This document shows positions 11,796 through 24,540 of a stretch of 64,000 nucleotides of DNA, one piece after another. Origin of the DNA: Lamellibrachia satsuma (lineage: Eukaryota; Annelida; Polychaeta; Sabellida; Siboglinidae); contig BSQZ01000105.1 of the NCBI GenBank assembly GCA_033239005.1, forward strand, positions 1,007,001 to 1,071,000, given 5' to 3'. A program made the translations under genes and the position numbers. Below the pieces are notes generated by a model. The model did not search any database. It saw only the letters and a program-made list of their open reading frames with translations, and was not told the origin of the DNA. Position 1 is the stretch's first letter; each line of letters starts with the position of its first letter.

Positions 11796-13000
11796 TTAGC
11801 CACGAGAGTTAAACAATGCTACAGGCCAACGTTATTCTCAAGTAAAATTATAAGGTTTTTGAATCCTAATTATGAAGTTACATATCGAGGTTTTAAAGCT
11901 TCACATTTTCTACTTATTATCTAGAACACTTATACTGGTTACATTTTGAGTAACTTTGCGAGGTTGGTATTATTATTAAATTTGAACACAGTTCTTTTAA
12001 TATTATCCAATAATATTGCATGATTCAAACATCAGATGGATTCTCAGAATGAGGTAGCCGTGTGTTATCTGGATGGATATATTATGGTAAAATGCTCTAG
12101 ACCAATCCAAGGTAGTTTTATTACCAGTTAAGCATACGTTTGTGAGTGTCGAATGGATATCCGCACAGCTAGCTGTTGTAGAACCAATAATATTCCACCC
12201 ATTTGATGCTTCAACTGTTGTTCATCAGATTACGAATGTGCCAAACCTGACTGGTCCTGTAAGACTAATAATAATAGAAATCCATAAGACCCATAAATGA
12301 ACCCGTACGACTATAACTGGATTATATTTATTGGCTCTCACAAGATTTTGGCACAGTGTTCTGTTCTTTTGACCTAATGATCTGTTGTTTGCTGCCATTT
12401 GAGAGACACAGGCTGTATTCCACAACACAAAAAACCTTGTTCAAAATGCACAAAACAGAACAGAATAACTCCTATGCCATAAGACTCAAGTTTCAGAACA
12501 TCTGTAAGTGTTAAAGCTGGAACATGCCAGATTACCCCCTGGACCCAGTGGTTGAAAGGTGAGAGAGAGGAACAAGTCTGGGTTATGTTAAGAGAACTCC
12601 ATATAGGAGGTACATTTCTGTGGGCTGCTACACTCCCAGAATGCTATTGGGGGACGGAATGTCGACACCGACACCGAGAAACAGCTGAAGAGCTTACAAA
12701 TTGGACCACCACACAGTTCTTTACCAACTGATGCATTTCACGAAACGTTGCAATCACACAACGTCTGTTTGACATTTACAGTATGTGTTCAAAGAATTGC
12801 CAAATGATTTGTCTGCCACATGTGACAATTGTTTACATTTGTTCATGCTGATAGCATTTCTAGATGAACAGTTCCTTCTGTGGAACACTTCCTATCACAT
12901 GGATCTCACTCAGAACTGCTTTGTCTATTTCCACGAAATTGTCTGTATGGCCTAGTTAAACTTAAAATGTATAGTCCAGAATAGTTTAAGTAATATCCAC
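11796..13000. other. Non-coding stretch
   Basis: No gene or clear element recognised. Confidence 0.45.
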
Positions 13001-13004
13001 AGTA

Positions 13005-13380
13005 GATTTAATAAAAAAAGTGCATAGTTTTGTTCAAATCATCAAAAGAACTGATTTTGGTCATTAGATCTGGTAACTTGCAAAGTCAGTACAGAGCTGA
13101 CTTTTAGCCTTCAACCATTGGAACTGGAACATAAACAGTGAAAAACATGAGAACAATAATAACATTTTTACGATTTTTCCATTTTCACTTGGCTTTGCCT
13201 AAAATATTTTAATCAAATCATTTAATAGTTTGTCTGATGATTTCACGAAAACTACATAATAAAGTTGCACGAACGAGCTAGCATGTCGCAGTGGATACTA
13301 GGTAGACTTGATTTTTTATAAAATAAATTTGAAATGAGATAAGAGAAAAAATTAAATTGAGGAGGGACTTTTAATATATT
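13005..13380. repeat. Dispersed repeat, long copy
   Basis: Matches 60635-61025 along its length: gttcaaatcat, ccattttcactt, gtctgatgattt, acgagctagcat, ggatactag and aattgaggaggga occur in the same order in both. The middle is diverged. A third partial copy starts at 6595. No coding capacity was seen, so it is probably a non-autonomous mobile element. Confidence 0.7.
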
Positions 13381-14345
13381 GTCCACGCAACAAAAGGTCC
13401 AGCTATGACTACCCCCAGTGATTGCCACTCAGGTGGAAGTCCCACACCCAAAACAATTTTCCATAATAGCAGTTGGGTTGCAACATAACGATTTAAAGAT
13501 AGCTTTAAGGTAAAGCAGTGAACTGTATGATTTACTTTTACCTTCACTTAAATTACCGCTGTGCACTAGAGCATGAGATTCACTTAATGCATTAAACTTG
13601 GTAGGTCTCTAAGTCTAAGTCCTTTCATAACATATGTGAGACACTACCATCATTTACTTCTGAAGCACCCGGCTGTGGTCGAATATTAACATTCAGTTAT
13701 ATAATGAAGACAAGAGCAAATAGTTTGGTCTGTTTTAAATGTCCGCCTAAAGGTTGAACATTCCACAATGTGACACAGAACCATTTATACCCGGGGTCAA
13801 AACTGTTCCATTATGACTAATATGGATGGTTATGCACATAAAGTTCAAAGGACAAAAGAGTGACTATACTAAGATTCAACTTGACTATTTTTACACTGTA
13901 ACGGAATACATAGACAAGCATGCAATGCAAAAAAACCTTTTCAATGACAAGCCAAGATGAGGAGATGAAATCATCAAAAAACCTTTCAGAAAATCAGTGC
14001 ATTAATGGACTGAAAGGTAACAAATTATGATGGTGAAAAACATGAAAATAAGATTGTGGCTTTCGCTGTCCCTCATAAATCAACTAGGCTGGCATGAATG
14101 AACTTCAAGCTATCTGTCAATGTGTCTTGTAATCAATCCAGACAATGTGTGAGAAAATTGGCTGCTGCAAAATCTCTACATCACTGAGTACCTGAATACC
14201 ACCAGTGACAGGCTTTTCCTGTCATTTATTTATTGCAAATAAGTTACAAACTTTCTCCGTGACCGCAGTATCCAGTGTTGATAAAATTGTTTCTTAATGA
14301 CCCCAATTCATATCTTGTTCTCATGAGACCAACAAGTCATATTAT
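13381..14345. other. Non-coding stretch
   Basis: Nothing recognised beyond ordinary AT-rich sequence. Confidence 0.45.
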
Positions 14346-14349
14346 CAGT

Positions 14350-15040
14350 TGCAAAATAGTACTTTCTTATATATGTAATGGGTGTAAGTTTTATAAAGAT
14401 AGTACTTTCTTCTTATATATGTAATGGGTGTAAGTTTTGTAAAGATAGTACTTTCTTCTTATATATGTAATGGGTGTAAGTTTTGTAAAGATAGTACTTT
14501 CTTCTTATATATGTAATGGGTGTAAGTTTTATAAAGATAGTACTTTCTTCTTATATATGTAATGGGTGTAAGTTTTATAAAGATAGTACTTTCTTCTTAT
14601 ATATGTAATGGGTGTAAGTTTTATAAAGATAGTACTTTCTTCTTATATATGCAATGGGTGTAAGTTTTATAAAGATAGTACTTTCTTCTTATATATGCAA
14701 TGGGTGTAAGTTTTATAAAGATAGTACTTTCTTCTTATATATGTAATGGGTGTAAGTTTTATAAAGATAGTACTTTCTTCTTATATATGTAATGGGTGTA
14801 AGTTTTATAAAGATAGTACTTTCTTCTTATATATGTAATGGGTGTAAGTTTTATAAAGATAGTACTTTCTTCTTATATATGTAATGGGTGTAAGTTTTAT
14901 AAAGATAGTACTTTCTTCTTATATATGTAATGGGTGTAAGTTTTATAAAGATAGTACTTTCTTCTTATATATGTAATGGGTGTAACTTTTATAAAGATAG
15001 TACTTTCTTCTTATATATGTAATGGGTGTAAGCTTTGTAA
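14350..15040. repeat. 46-bp minisatellite, about 15 copies
   Basis: The unit contains agatagtactttcttctta followed by tatatgtaatgggtgtaagt and ttataa. Units are nearly identical, differing at one gt/at and one gtaa/gcaa position. The right end runs into a dispersed repeat also present in single copy at 10500-10615. Confidence 0.97.
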
Positions 15041-15130
15041 AGATTTGGGCGAACATTCCATTTGTGTTTTGTACAATTAGTTCTGAGAAATGAAGCACAA
15101 TATTCTTGGTTATCAGATTTTGGAATCCGA
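15041..15130 (+). repeat. Dispersed repeat, copy adjoining the 46-bp array
   Basis: gggcgaacattccatt, ttttgtacaattagttctgag and gttatcagatttt match the copy at 10500-10615 at about 80 percent by eye. Confidence 0.75.
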
Positions 15131-15169
15131 CAGCGTTTCTCAGACCGTGGGCTGGGGATAAACCCAGCC

Positions 15170-15828
15170 ATATACATGGGGGATACATTGGGGATACACA
15201 TTGGGGATACATGGGGGATACATTGGGGATACATTGGGGATACATGGGGGATACATTGGAGATACATTGGGGATACATTGGGGATACATGGGGGATACAT
15301 TGGGGATGCATGGGGGATACATGGGGGATACATTGGGGATACATTGGGGATACATGGGGGATACATTGGGGATACATGGGGGATACATGGGGGATACATT
15401 GGGGATACATGGGGGATACATTGGGGATACATTGGGGATACATGGGGGATGCATGGGGGATACATTGGGGATGCATGGGGGATACATTGGGGATACATGG
15501 GAGATACATTTGTGATACATGGGGGATACATTGGGGATACATGGGGGATACATTGGGGATACATTGGGGATACATGGGGGATACATTGGGGATACATGGG
15601 GGATACATTGGGGATACATGGGGGATACATTGGGGATACAAGGGAGATACACTGGGGATACATGGGGGGATACATTGGGGATACATGGGAGATACATTGG
15701 GGATACATGGGAGATACATTGGGGATACATGGGGGGATACATTGGGGATACATGGGGGATACATAAGGGATACATGGGGGTTACATTAGGGATACATGGG
15801 GGATACATTGGGGATACATGGGGGATTC
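15170..15828. repeat. 11-bp minisatellite, about 60 copies
   Basis: Units are attggggatac and atgggggatac in mixed order with occasional 12-bp units. Six open frames of 100-270 codons cross the array on both strands because the repeat has few stops. None is a gene. Confidence 0.97.
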
Positions 15829-16795
15829 CAGGATTCCTCGGCAGACATACAACATTATTTTAGAATGGGGGACATTGATCTGAGAAAGCTTGAGACCCCA
15901 GCCTTAGGGGCATGATTTCAAAACAGTCATAATGGGACCGTTTTTAATCTACTAGCAAAGCATCTAAGGAGTATCCAGAAAGTGTCCTATCAAAGTTGCT
16001 ATAAAAATTGACATTAAACGCTAAATGCATTACCAAATGAAGTGGGGCTTTGTTAATGTCATAGATGTATTTCCTTTTATTTTTTATGCCTCTGTTACAA
16101 AGTGTTACGTCGCAAAATGACTGCATTGCAATTTAAAACAAATTAAAATTCATATGCTTATGAACATCAACGTTGCAGCTCAGCTGGGGCAGTGTAACAG
16201 GCGACTGGATTACAGGGTGTTTGTAGACTGCCCATGGAGGAATTGTGTAACTACACTCATGAAAAAAATTTATAAAATGTACAATACAAGTATATTTCCA
16301 TACAGCAGGTACAATAGGGAGGAATAAACAACTGAAATAAACAACATGGCTATCTGTTTTTGGCGCATATTAGGATGCCCCCCCCCATGAAAGCCATGTT
16401 GACACTACATAACCAGCAAATGTTTACATGTTTTTGTTGGACCAGGCAACTGCACAATGGGTTGTCTTAGAATTGTGCACAGTAGTACTGGAGTTAGTAA
16501 TTAATTAGTTTCATCTGTGTGGGCCTCCAGGAGAACACACAATAAACTAAGTGTGCACTTATCTGATCACAACTGTTGGCCAAACAAGATCACTGGCCAA
16601 GTATCTACACCACTTGTCAGGCGGACACACAAGTGATTCCAAGAAGCAGTCTTGTGTTGCACATTAATGTAGAGAGAACCAGCTGGTGATGTCTGCAGTT
16701 TCACTCTCAACAAAGTGGCGGTTGACATAGCAGATGGAAGAGGACCCAGCTATGAGCTACCAGTGCTGACAGTTTGTCATGAAACGTTTAGATCA
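15829..16795. other. Non-coding stretch
   Basis: Contains a C run near 16380. No exon or mobile-element domain recognised. Confidence 0.45.
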
Positions 16796-16799
16796 TAGG

Positions 16800-17780
16800 G
16801 TCACCGTTTAACCAGTAGGCTGGAACAGTTCAGGACACTTGTTTAACCAGTAGGCTGGAACAGTTCAGGACACTTGTTTAACCAGTAGGCTTGAACAGTT
16901 CAGGACTCTTGTTTAACTAGTAGGCTGGAACAGTTCAGGACACTTGTTTAACCAGTAGGCTGGAACAGTTCAGGACACTTGTTTAACTAGTAGGCTGGAA
17001 CAGTTCAGGATGCTTGTTTAACTAGCAGACAGGAACAGTTCAGGACACTTGTTTAACCAGTAGGCTGGAACAGTTCAGGACACTTGTTTAACCAGTAGGC
17101 TGGAACAGTTCAGGACACTTGTTTAACCAGTAGGCTGGAACAGTTCAGGACACTTGTTTAACCAGTAGGCTGGAACAGTTCAGGACACTTGTTTTACCAG
17201 TAGGCTGGAACAGTTCAGGACACTTGTTTAACCAGTAGGCTGGAACAGTTCAGGACACTTGTTTAACCAGTAGGCTGTAACAGTTCACAACACTTGTTTA
17301 ACCAGTAGGCTGGAACAGTTCAGGACACTTGTTTAACCAGTAGGCTGTAACAGTTCACAACACTTGTTTAACCAGTAGGCTGGAACAGTTCAGGACACTT
17401 GTTTAACTAGTAGGCTGGAACAGTACAGGACACTTGTTTAACTAGTAGGCTGTAACAGTTCAGGACACTTGTTTAACCAGTAGGCTGGAACAGTTCAGGA
17501 CACTTGTTTAACCAGTAGGCTGTAACAGTTCACAACACTTGTTTAACCAGTAGGCTGGAACAGTTCAGGACACTTGTTTAACTAGTAGGCTGGAACAGTA
17601 CAGGACACTTGTTTAACTAGTAGGCTGTAACAGTTCAGGACACTTGTTTAACCAGTAGGCTGGAACAGTTCAGGACACTTGTTTAACCAGTAGGCTGGAA
17701 CAGTTCAGGACCCTTGTTTAACCAGTAGGCTGGAACAGTTCAGGACACTTGTTTAACCAGTAGGCTTGGAGCAGTTGAGG
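16800..17780. repeat. 35-bp minisatellite, about 28 copies, with higher-order repeats
   Basis: The unit is gtttaaccagtaggctggaa followed by cagttcaggacactt. Marked variants (ctgtaacagttcacaa, ctggaacagtacagga, ctgtaacagttcagga) recur in the same order near 17341 and 17517, about 175 bp or five units apart. This shows a block duplication. Confidence 0.97.
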
Positions 17781-19374
17781 GCACTTGTTCACATGCCATA
17801 CCTCATATTGAAAACGGGTCCACGGACCACTGCCCAAAGCATGTTCACATTAAGATAACCTACTAAAGCCCTGATTCGAATGGCAATTAACCACATTTCC
17901 TAGCATAAATCCATATACAAAGATTCCCTATGATGGAAAATACTTACTTTGCACCCTAGTTGGTTAGAATTTTAACTAACAGTGATATCTGAATAGTAAA
18001 AGGTTAGAATGATATGAAATATAAATATATCGATTATAGTTATTTGTTGATGTGAACCCTTTGATGCATGTACGATCCAAGGTACAAGGTACGTGTACTT
18101 GATGCACTGTTGTCACACAGGCAGTTGTGTGTCACTGTTGTCACACAGGCAGTTGTGTGTCATTGTTGTTCCATAGGTGCTGTTTACACAACATACATTG
18201 GAATCTTTTCAAACATCTAACCTCTTGCATTGATAATTATTACATGCATAATAAATATCACCTCCTGGATGGTTTAATCAGCAGTCACGTGTGTCAGTGG
18301 GGGATCATTACGATCCTACCTACGTGCGTCTTTACATGTCGAAATGTATGTGCGCACGCCGCACAAGCATGCTCGCACCCTGTACTTGCACACACCCTGT
18401 TCTCACAAGCACCCACAAGCATACATCACTGACTACATTCAACTGGCATCTTACTGATCTCAAATGTCATTCAAATCCCATCCTTTGGTGACTGCTCAAC
18501 CGTGTAATTACAACAAATTTCTGCTGATCTCTCCTGTGGCCCCACACACGTATCTGGATCATCTGTTTGCCCCGTTGTCAATTCCTCTTTCTACGGCATT
18601 GGAGCACAAACGTTTATCTCCACCACTGCTCAGCCGACTCTACTTGCTACGTTTTTACAAGTGGCAACAGTTTACGATACATTTCAAAGTGGACACTTCA
18701 AATAGCGGAATAAAACAATTTGTACATCAAGATAGCAATAGTTTCTCATATCAAACTGATATACGAAACTTATCAGCGTCAGACATCATGAATCACCAGT
18801 GTTAATTGTTGTTACTGACCCGTTTACGATCCACTATAGAATAGTTGTTGATCATAAGGTGCTATGCACCATCATATTTAGGCAAATAGTGAATGTTATC
18901 GAAGAGGAACACTGGACGTAGGGGGCATCAATCCATCACCGGCTTCTGATACAAGTGTCCAGGATAGAAACTGGAAGGCTGTCTGCGTGTACAATGCCAA
19001 TCACTGAGATAGCATTCTACACCGACCCCACAGGCACCTCGACTGACACACAAACACGAAAACCAACTAAATGTTCTGATGGCAGATTTCGCCTTGCAGT
19101 AGGACAATACAATCCCTTTGAATTTGCGAGATAGATAGAAATCTTCATATATACACATGGTTGCTGTTTCACTGTATTTACCAGCATTTTAATTTGGTGG
19201 TTGCCCAACACAAACTAGCTGTTGGGAGAACTGATAGCCATAGGAGGTTGCAGTTTATTTTGTGTTGCATACAAAAATATTGAAAACAAGTTATTATGTT
19301 GTATTCCAAATTACACCCAGCACGGCAGTAGATGTTTAAAGATGATGGGGTGCCATCATCTTTGTGTATGAACA
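17781..19374. other. Non-coding stretch
   Basis: A 28-bp direct repeat (tgttgtcacacaggcagttg) occurs twice at 18108-18165. No supported exon. Confidence 0.45.
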
Positions 19375-19711
19375 AAATCCCCCCTGGACACAATCTCCCG
19401 GCAAAAGCCCCCGGACAAAATGGCAACTAGGAAAAAATCCCCCTCCTCACATAATCAAAAAGTAAGTAAAAGATGCAGTGTAAGTAATAACTTTTATTTG
19501 TACTTGTCAATATTTTAGTTATATATCTTTATGAATGTGTGGCAATGTCATCACACTCTCACCGAATGCAGTTCTTCGAATCTTAGAACTGAGCTTTTTT
19601 GGTATAAATGTACATATTGTGGCACAACTTTTATTTCCACCTTTGTTCCTCTTTATCCCCTCCATGTCGATCACTCAGAAATGCTACAAAGATTTTTACA
19701 TTTGTGTTAGC

Positions 19712-19745
19712 TGTATATATATATATATATATATATTATATACTC
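19712..19745. repeat. (TA)n microsatellite in the left arm
   Basis: A TA run interrupts the left arm where the right arm has only tataattata, so it expanded after the arms formed. Confidence 0.85.
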
Positions 19746-19796
19746 CTCTGTTGACAAAACAGTGGCCTCGCATTTACTGCCATGGCTTCTGTGTGC

Positions 19797-19854
19797 TTGT
19801 GTGCTTGTGTGTGCATGTGTGCATGCATACGTATGTGCATCATGTGCATGTTTT

Positions 19855-19892
<38 letters not shown>

Positions 19893-19925
19893 CATGCGTG
19901 CATGCGTGTTGTGTGGTGGTGTGTA

Positions 19926-19985
<60 letters not shown>

Positions 19986-19987
19986 TG
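19797..19987. repeat. (TG)n and (CGTG)n microsatellites
   Basis: TG dinucleotides pass into CGTG tetranucleotides. They sit in the spacer of the foldback element and create open frames rich in Cys/Val or His/Thr that are not genes. Confidence 0.95.
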
Positions 19988-20770
19988 ATATGGACAAAAT
20001 CCCTCCAGACACAAAACCCCCAGATAAAAGCCCCCCGGACATAATTCCCCCACGTAATTGGCAACTAGGACAAAATCCCCTCACCAAAATCATCATCCTG
20101 TCACATGTTGTTATACTTATTTCTTATATGTTTTTATAGTGTTACATAGAACTAATCAAATTTGGTATTGTTAAATTTATTATGTATTGCTTTGTGTAAA
20201 AAGAATAAATCTAAATCTTTATTGAACCACAGTTTAGATTAGCAAGCAAAAAGTCAATAAACAGTTCAAGTACCCAACAACAGCACTATTCACCACAATC
20301 AAGTTACCCTCCTGGCTCCACACTGTCTGTCTTGGTGGCTTCAGAAGCCATGGCAGTAAATGCAAAGCTACTGTTTTGTCTACAGAAGGGTATATAATTA
20401 TACATCTACACAAATGTAAAAATCTTTGTAGCATCTCCGAGTCATCGACATGGAGGTGATAAAGACGAACAAAGGTGGAAACAAGTCATGCTATAGGGCG
20501 TACATTTACACCAAAAAACCCCGAAGAAGAACCAACCGTGTGTGTGGGAGTGTGATGACATTGCCACACATTCATAAAGATATGTAACTAAATATTTAAA
20601 TGTAAATAAAAATTATTATTTATACTGCATGTTTAACTTTTTAGTTATGTGATGAGGGGGATTTGTCCTAATTGCCATTTAGGAAGAGGGATTATGTCCG
20701 GGAGGGGGGCATTTGTCTGGGGGATTGTATCCATAGGGATTATGTCTGGGGGATTTTGTTCTTACCCCAA

Positions 20771-22830
20771 AATATAGTTACTTCCTTACGTAATAAGGAC
20801 GAGTATAATCAGGACATCAAACTTGTTGCTTCTTACACCCAGCTGTCTCTTAATTTAGCACTTTTTGTCTACCAATTGATTTGACCTTACCTCATACTGG
20901 TGAATAAATGATTATGATTATTTCAATCAAGAAACTCTTATTTTAACAAGGTCATTTTTGGCTTAAATAGCCAAAGGTAACAACACTGCTACCTGACAGA
21001 TTCTGGATGTTCCAGAGTGAGGCTTTCTTGTGCAGATGTGCATGCAACTGGCATTAAATTGCAAATGTCAGAATTCTGACCTAACATCGAAACATGCCAG
21101 TCACTTACAGATGTAAGACTTCCGAAGCATATTCATCCTCATTACTCATGCATCAGGATATATTCCAACCTAGAAGATAGAATATCTGTCTAGTTAGGTG
21201 CAAATTGTGAGGCAGTAGTTGTTTTAGATAACCTAAAAATTCATAATTAAACAAACAAATTGAAATGTTTCCATAATGTTAACAGATGGGGATTTCTCAT
21301 TGAATTAATATGATATACAGTGTATTTACTAATATCTAAAATGGAAAATAAAACTCAGTTTAACAATAGGTGACAATGACACAGTACTCATGTTCGTGGA
21401 GTAATTATAGAATTAGAAAAGCAGACAGAACCACCTCAGCCAGCATTTCCAACCTTCTTACATTTGGAGTGCATTTGGCAACTGTGGAGCTGTCATCATG
21501 ATTATGTGCTAATGAATGCATCTAAGCAAACATTTACTGGCAGCCTTCACAGAGTGAATGATCTTGTCAGGCAGATTGCATTGACAATTGTGACATCAAC
21601 AGTTGATGAAAGGCCAATCAGGAATGCAGTTTAGCTTTCACAGCACAGTTATTATCTTCTTAGGCCAGTAAATACCCATCAAGGGTCCTCCCTCTAAAGT
21701 TTCCACTTTAATGGATAATGATAATAGCCCAATTAAACACTTTCAGTGTGAGTCACTTTAAAGATTATTTTCAGCTCACAGCTACAGCTTGAACAAAGTG
21801 CTAGACGAAGAACTGCATAAACCATGGGCGAAAAGATCCTTTCAAATAAGGATATACAGTTGCCTTTTGATGTCGCCACATAAACCTCTAATGCCACCTG
21901 ATCTTTGCTTCAGTGATCGCTAATGGAAATATCCCAATGATTGCTAACAGAGTTGTGACAGATCATAAACTTTTTTTACAAATAATAAAAACCTAGTTAC
22001 GAGCTTCATTTAAGGTTCCAACTTTCATCTGCAATGACTAGATGTAATTACCTTCACAATTAACCTAAATTCACAAAGAAAAGACCACATCATTGTAATT
22101 CTCATTAAATACTAACAATGTTGTTGATAAGTGTGTCACCAGTATACTTTTTTTTTTAAATAGAGGACATGTATTTTTTATTGGAATTCAGCCGCTGTCA
22201 TAGTGTAATACTTCAGACATGCAAAGTTTAAGTAAAAAGGTACATTCTTTATTTCTTATAGCCAGTTCACTACCATATCTGATTGCATTTTCATGTAGTA
22301 AAGACAAAATTTATTTAAAAAATCAACTTCTAGACATTCTATTTTTACTCTCAACATTAACAATATGTTGACATTTCAACAGCTTTCATCTATTTTGCAG
22401 TGAAGTACACCTCTCTAAATGCATTTTTAACAGCTATTTCAGAAATACTTGTTATAATTTTTTTAATTAAACCTGTTTGAGCAATTAACAACAATTTATC
22501 ACTCACCAGAGTACTGTCATATTATTCCAGGTAAACTAATGGAAGATTGTGCTTTGGTGATTTGGTTGACCAAAAGCCAGCCTCAGCTAGAACTCCTGAA
22601 CATGAGCATAAAATCTTATTAGTCACTAATCACCAGATGGCGCTACAGTCATTGCCACATGATTTAATTCCGAGGTTTTAACCAGGTGTCACTCCAGCAA
22701 AAGGTGAGCTTATTTTCACCAGTTTGTAAGCTGCATAACAATATTTAGAAAGGAAATGTATCGTGATAAATACAAAAATATGTAATTTTTTAAATGCCAG
22801 CACATTCAAATGTGCATTCAAATGCATTTG
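20771..22830. other. AT-rich non-coding stretch
   Basis: No repeat array, exon or element recognised. It is very CpG-poor; I counted one CpG in 21301-21600. Confidence 0.5.
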
Positions 22831-23030
22831 CATTTGTTTACAAGCCTGATGTCAACATTTGTTTACAAGCCTGATGTCAACATTTGTTTACAAGCCTGAT
22901 GTCAACATTTGTTTACAAGCCTGATGTCAACATTTGTTTACAAGCCTGATGTCAACATTTGTTTACAAGCCTGATGTCAACATTTGTTTACAAGCCTGAT
23001 GTCAACATTTGTTTACAAGCCTGATGTCAA
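22831..23030. repeat. 25-bp minisatellite, eight identical copies
   Basis: catttgtttacaagcctgat plus gtcaa is repeated eight times without a visible difference, exactly 200 bp. Perfect identity implies recent expansion. Confidence 0.97.
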
Positions 23031-23164
23031 CTGTGTTGTACTGTGTTGAAAATTGTATTGTGTATAACTTATTACTTGGCAATAAGTAGATACTATTCAA
23101 ACTTTATTCTATTAGTATATTTTACTGTTTATGCTATATTCTCTCTAGGCATAGGCAAACAGAA

Positions 23165-23610
23165 TACAGAGAAACCTGTCCATGGCAGACACCGCAGGGA
23201 CTAGGCATTCTATCCATTATGGACAAGTGTTTGCTATGGAGAATTTGATTAAGTGGGCACTCACTAGGTGGCTGGTATTGTCGTGAATGGTACAAAGCTA
23301 CAGTTAATAAAACAATACATGTATATACAATATATGTGGGCCATAAACTTAGTTGGTGAAAATATCATTGTTACAGTGTTACTGTATTCCACTGCATAGA
23401 AACCAGGGCCCGGTGATCCTCCCATGTAATCACAATTTTCCGCAAGCTACAGGGTGACTGTGAATGGTTGGGTCCAAATTCCCTGTCCATTGTCCATATT
23501 GGTCAGGTGTCCGCTATGGGAAGTTAGCGGACAGTGCAAACTAATAGCAAGTAATTCGGGACTTTCAAAAGTGTCCGTTATAGACAGGCGTCTGTGCTAT
23601 GTTTATGTTT
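23165..23610. mobile_element. Possible small inverted-repeat element
   Basis: acctgtccatggcagacacc near 23174 is mirrored by gtgtccgttatagacaggcg near 23570, a diverged inverted repeat about 400 bp apart. Similar 'tgtccgctatggga' phrases recur inside. No coding sequence. The boundaries are uncertain. Confidence 0.4.
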
Positions 23611-24402
23611 AATTTTATTTATCGTAATAATCAGCATTTTCTTATTTTGTATTACTTAAATGGCTTTTCTACTTAAATTGTACTTGTACTGACGCTGTAA
23701 GGTGGTCTGGCTTTAATAATAATAATAATAAAAGTACTAAGAGAATAAAAGAACTAAGAGAATAATTATACCAAGAGTAGTCTACACAAATGCTAAACAT
23801 AAAAACAAAATGCTAACAAAATAAACATGTTAAAATATTCTATAACAATACTTTAAATATAGTTTGTAATACAAGGAAAGGTAAGAAACTGATTATGAAA
23901 CCGCTAACAAAATTAAATATCCTAAAAAATTCTAAAAACTACTCTAAATATATTCATTTATGCAAGTATGACTAAAATATAACAATAAAAACTGTTAATA
24001 TAATTATAAAAAAAAAATTCTTAAGAACTATACTTAATACTTAAACTAAAAGAATGACCATAAATATGCTACGAAACTAATATACACAATATCTAATGCA
24101 TGAACATAAAATGTTCTCATCTGTGAGTTATAAATAAAAAGGCTTTTAAAAGTGTTTTAGACATTTGTAGTGATTTCGGTGTCCTGAGAGGTGTTAAATT
24201 GTTCGATAGAATGGCTGAGCAGAGAAACAGCGATCACCATGTGTGACAGTCTGTGAAGCCGGAACAAACAAAAGTGCTGGATATAAGCCCAACATGGTTT
24301 CCCAGGGATAACCTGAGTTGCATATCTATATAATTCTTAATTAGCTAGACATTCCTTGTACCATTGCAACTGAATAAACTTATTATTATGTTGTGTACTC
24401 AC
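23611..24402. other. AT-rich non-coding stretch
   Basis: Contains a short (TAA)n run at 23716-23731 that may be the tail of a degraded retroposon. The next kinase exon would be expected to the left of 24403, but I could not recognise it here. Confidence 0.4.
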
Positions 24403-24540
24403 AGATTCTGTGGGCAGTTATCTGGTCTCTCCAGTCTGTACCCTGTCTGCAGCTCCTTCAGCAGGTGTCTGTTGGAGGTGGTAGGGTAGGGGGTGCCACC
24501 CAGAGTCGTCAGCTCAAACAGAACTACTCCAAATGCCCAT
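24403..24540 (-). CDS. Receptor kinase exon: C-lobe, DVWAFGV to NCPQN
   Basis: The exon begins with A after ttgttgttgtag and ends CT before gtgagt, so it enters and leaves in phase 2. It completes Val of SDV, then encodes [19 protein letters not shown] and [24 protein letters not shown] followed by a G-(Y/H)-R-(L/M)-x-(R/K)-P pattern is typical of receptor tyrosine kinase helix F-G regions. This is the last exon seen; the family needs a further segment with the CW...RP motif. Confidence 0.93.

Larger units (their letters stand above)
19378..20770. mobile_element. Large foldback (inverted-repeat) element
   Basis: The left arm 19378-19790 and the right arm 20332-20770 are about 410-440 bp long and match as reverse complements at roughly 80 percent by eye. 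Landmarks shared in mirror order are ctttatgaatgtgtggcaatgt, catcacactc, tttccacctttgttc, tccatgtcgat, gctacaaagatttttacatt and catttactgccatggcttc. Both outer ends are clusters of ggacaaaatccccc-type phrases in opposite orientation. The spacer holds TG/CGTG microsatellites and an extra copy of the end cluster at 19990-20090. No transposase seen. Confidence 0.8.

Noticed and set aside
14943..15863. Long open frames on both strands with Pro-Cys-Ile or Gly-Asp-Thr repeats
   Set aside because: An 11-bp tandem repeat opens every frame; no splice sites or start context support a gene.
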